DNA of 64,000 nucleotides, from positions 45,582,295 through 45,646,294 of the forward strand of contig CM064669.1 in the NCBI GenBank assembly GCA_032717465.1. Reading direction: 5' to 3'. Source of the DNA: Coenobita brevimanus (taxonomy: Eukaryota; Arthropoda; Malacostraca; Decapoda; Coenobitidae). The position numbers were made by a program, and so were the translations under genes. The notes under the pieces are model-generated. The model saw only the letters and a list, made by a program, of their open reading frames with translations. It was not told the origin of the DNA and did not search any database. This document shows, one piece after another, positions 63,589 to 64,000 of the stretch. The first letter of the stretch is position 1. Each line of letters opens with the position of its first letter.

Positions 63589-64000
63589 CAGTGCTCGTCA
63601 GAAGTATGGAGTGCCCTGCGTCCCTCCTGAGAAACAAACCTTTCAACATTGAAAAAACATATAAATAATGCATTTTATTTACCTTTAGTGCTTCGTAGGG
63701 TAGCCTTTACATTTCTTCACGGACCTGAGACGTCTTGGAAGTGAAAGGGCGAGGCTCCTGAGGTGCTGGAGGGGTATTTTGTCCCAGGAGTCACGAATGG
63801 CGGCTTCCAGCTTAGGCAGAGAGCTCACGTCCTTCCCTTGGAGACTCTTCTTTACGAGGTACCAGAGGTTTTCAATCGGGTTGAGGTCTGGGCTATTTCC
63901 TGGCCAGTCTGTCATGAATGATACCTCACAGTCACGAAGCCAATTGGTGACCGATTTGGCCTTGTGAGCAGGTGCACTGTCCTGCTGAAACACTCGTGCA
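63589..64000 (-). mobile_element. Tc1/mariner transposon, one end (cut by the window edge)
   Basis: TA (63587-63588) is followed by CAGTGCTCGTCAGAAGTATG, a typical Tc1-like terminus. The C-terminal part of a transposase is encoded on the minus strand just inside. The other end lies beyond the window. Confidence 0.85.
63685..64000 (-). CDS. Tc1/mariner transposase, C-terminal part of the DDE domain (partial)
   Basis: The frame is open to the window edge. It reads VFQQDSAPAHKAKSVTNWLR (second catalytic Asp), then FMTDWPGNSPDLNPIENLWY (third catalytic Glu), LVKKSLQGKDVSSLPKLEAA and RSLALSLPRRLRSVKKCKGY to the stop. I count 35 residues between the second Asp and the Glu, one more than classic Tc1 DD34E. 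The first Asp and the paired helix-turn-helix DNA-binding domain lie outside. No defect is seen in the visible 100 codons, so the element may be fairly young. Confidence 0.88.
   Translation of the reverse strand, partial: ARVFQQDSAPAHKAKSVTNWLRDCEVSFMTDWPGNSPDLNPIENLWYLVKKSLQGKDVSSLPKLEAAIRDSWDKIPLQHLRSLALSLPRRLRSVKKCKGYPTKH

Overview
The window is a stretch of animal nuclear genome, most likely an arthropod and probably a decapod crustacean. That placement is an inference from the flavour of the LINE families and the invertebrate-type 5S sequence; no species marker is present. There are no operons, ribosome binding sites or prokaryotic genes. About four fifths of the 64 kb can be assigned to transposable elements, most of them broken and inserted into one another. 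The labels LINE-A to LINE-H, SINE-T, SINE-2 and Tig1-Tig10 are mine and only link copies within this window.

Host gene: three coding exons on the minus strand (38547-38689, 30305-30478, 29118-29300) join in frame, with GT/AG borders. They encode the end of the region before a von Willebrand A domain and then much of that domain, as in inter-alpha-trypsin-inhibitor heavy-chain (ITIH) proteins. The 8.07-kb and 1.0-kb introns between them, and probably most of the rest of the window, are intronic or flanking sequence filled with transposons.

Layout: 0.8-6.6 kb, a LINE-E copy with a tRNA-type SINE and two pogo-like elements in it. 6.6-8.9 kb, fragments of LINE-A and of an RNase-H-bearing LINE-G. 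9.3-10.4 kb, a pogo/Tigger element with a transposase remnant. 11.5-14.9 kb, LINE-A2. 15.3-16.1 kb, another pogo-like element. 16.9-22.3 kb, LINE-H interrupted by LINE-A3. 24.6-29.0 kb, an RTE-type LINE inside a pogo-like MITE inside LINE-B. 29.1-38.7 kb, the host exons with LINE-B, LINE-F, SINE-T, 5S-SINE and pogo-like insertions. 39.0-41.5 kb, LINE-C1 with a 16-bp target-site duplication. 42.4-60.2 kb, a LINE-G copy split by LINE-C2 and by LINE-C3; LINE-C3 carries LINE-A4, which carries an LTR element. 60.3-62.8 kb, LINE-A5 split by LINE-B7. 62.9-64.0 kb, a tRNA-derived SINE and the end of a Tc1/mariner element.

The most notable items are: (1) a SINE family whose head is a 5S rRNA sequence and whose last ~38 bp resemble the 3' end of LINE-B, which points to LINE-B as its mobilising partner; (2) a 3.84-kb LTR element with no gag or pol, a primer-binding site matching initiator tRNA-Met, mosaic LTRs and internal 71/81-bp tandem repeats, sitting in a LINE-A copy whose ~1,001-codon frame is otherwise open; (3) at least ten elements with CAG termini and TA duplications, several with recognisable Tigger/CENP-B-type fragments; (4) a perfect 38-bp hairpin inside a rearranged LINE-B copy; (5) the ITIH-like host gene itself.
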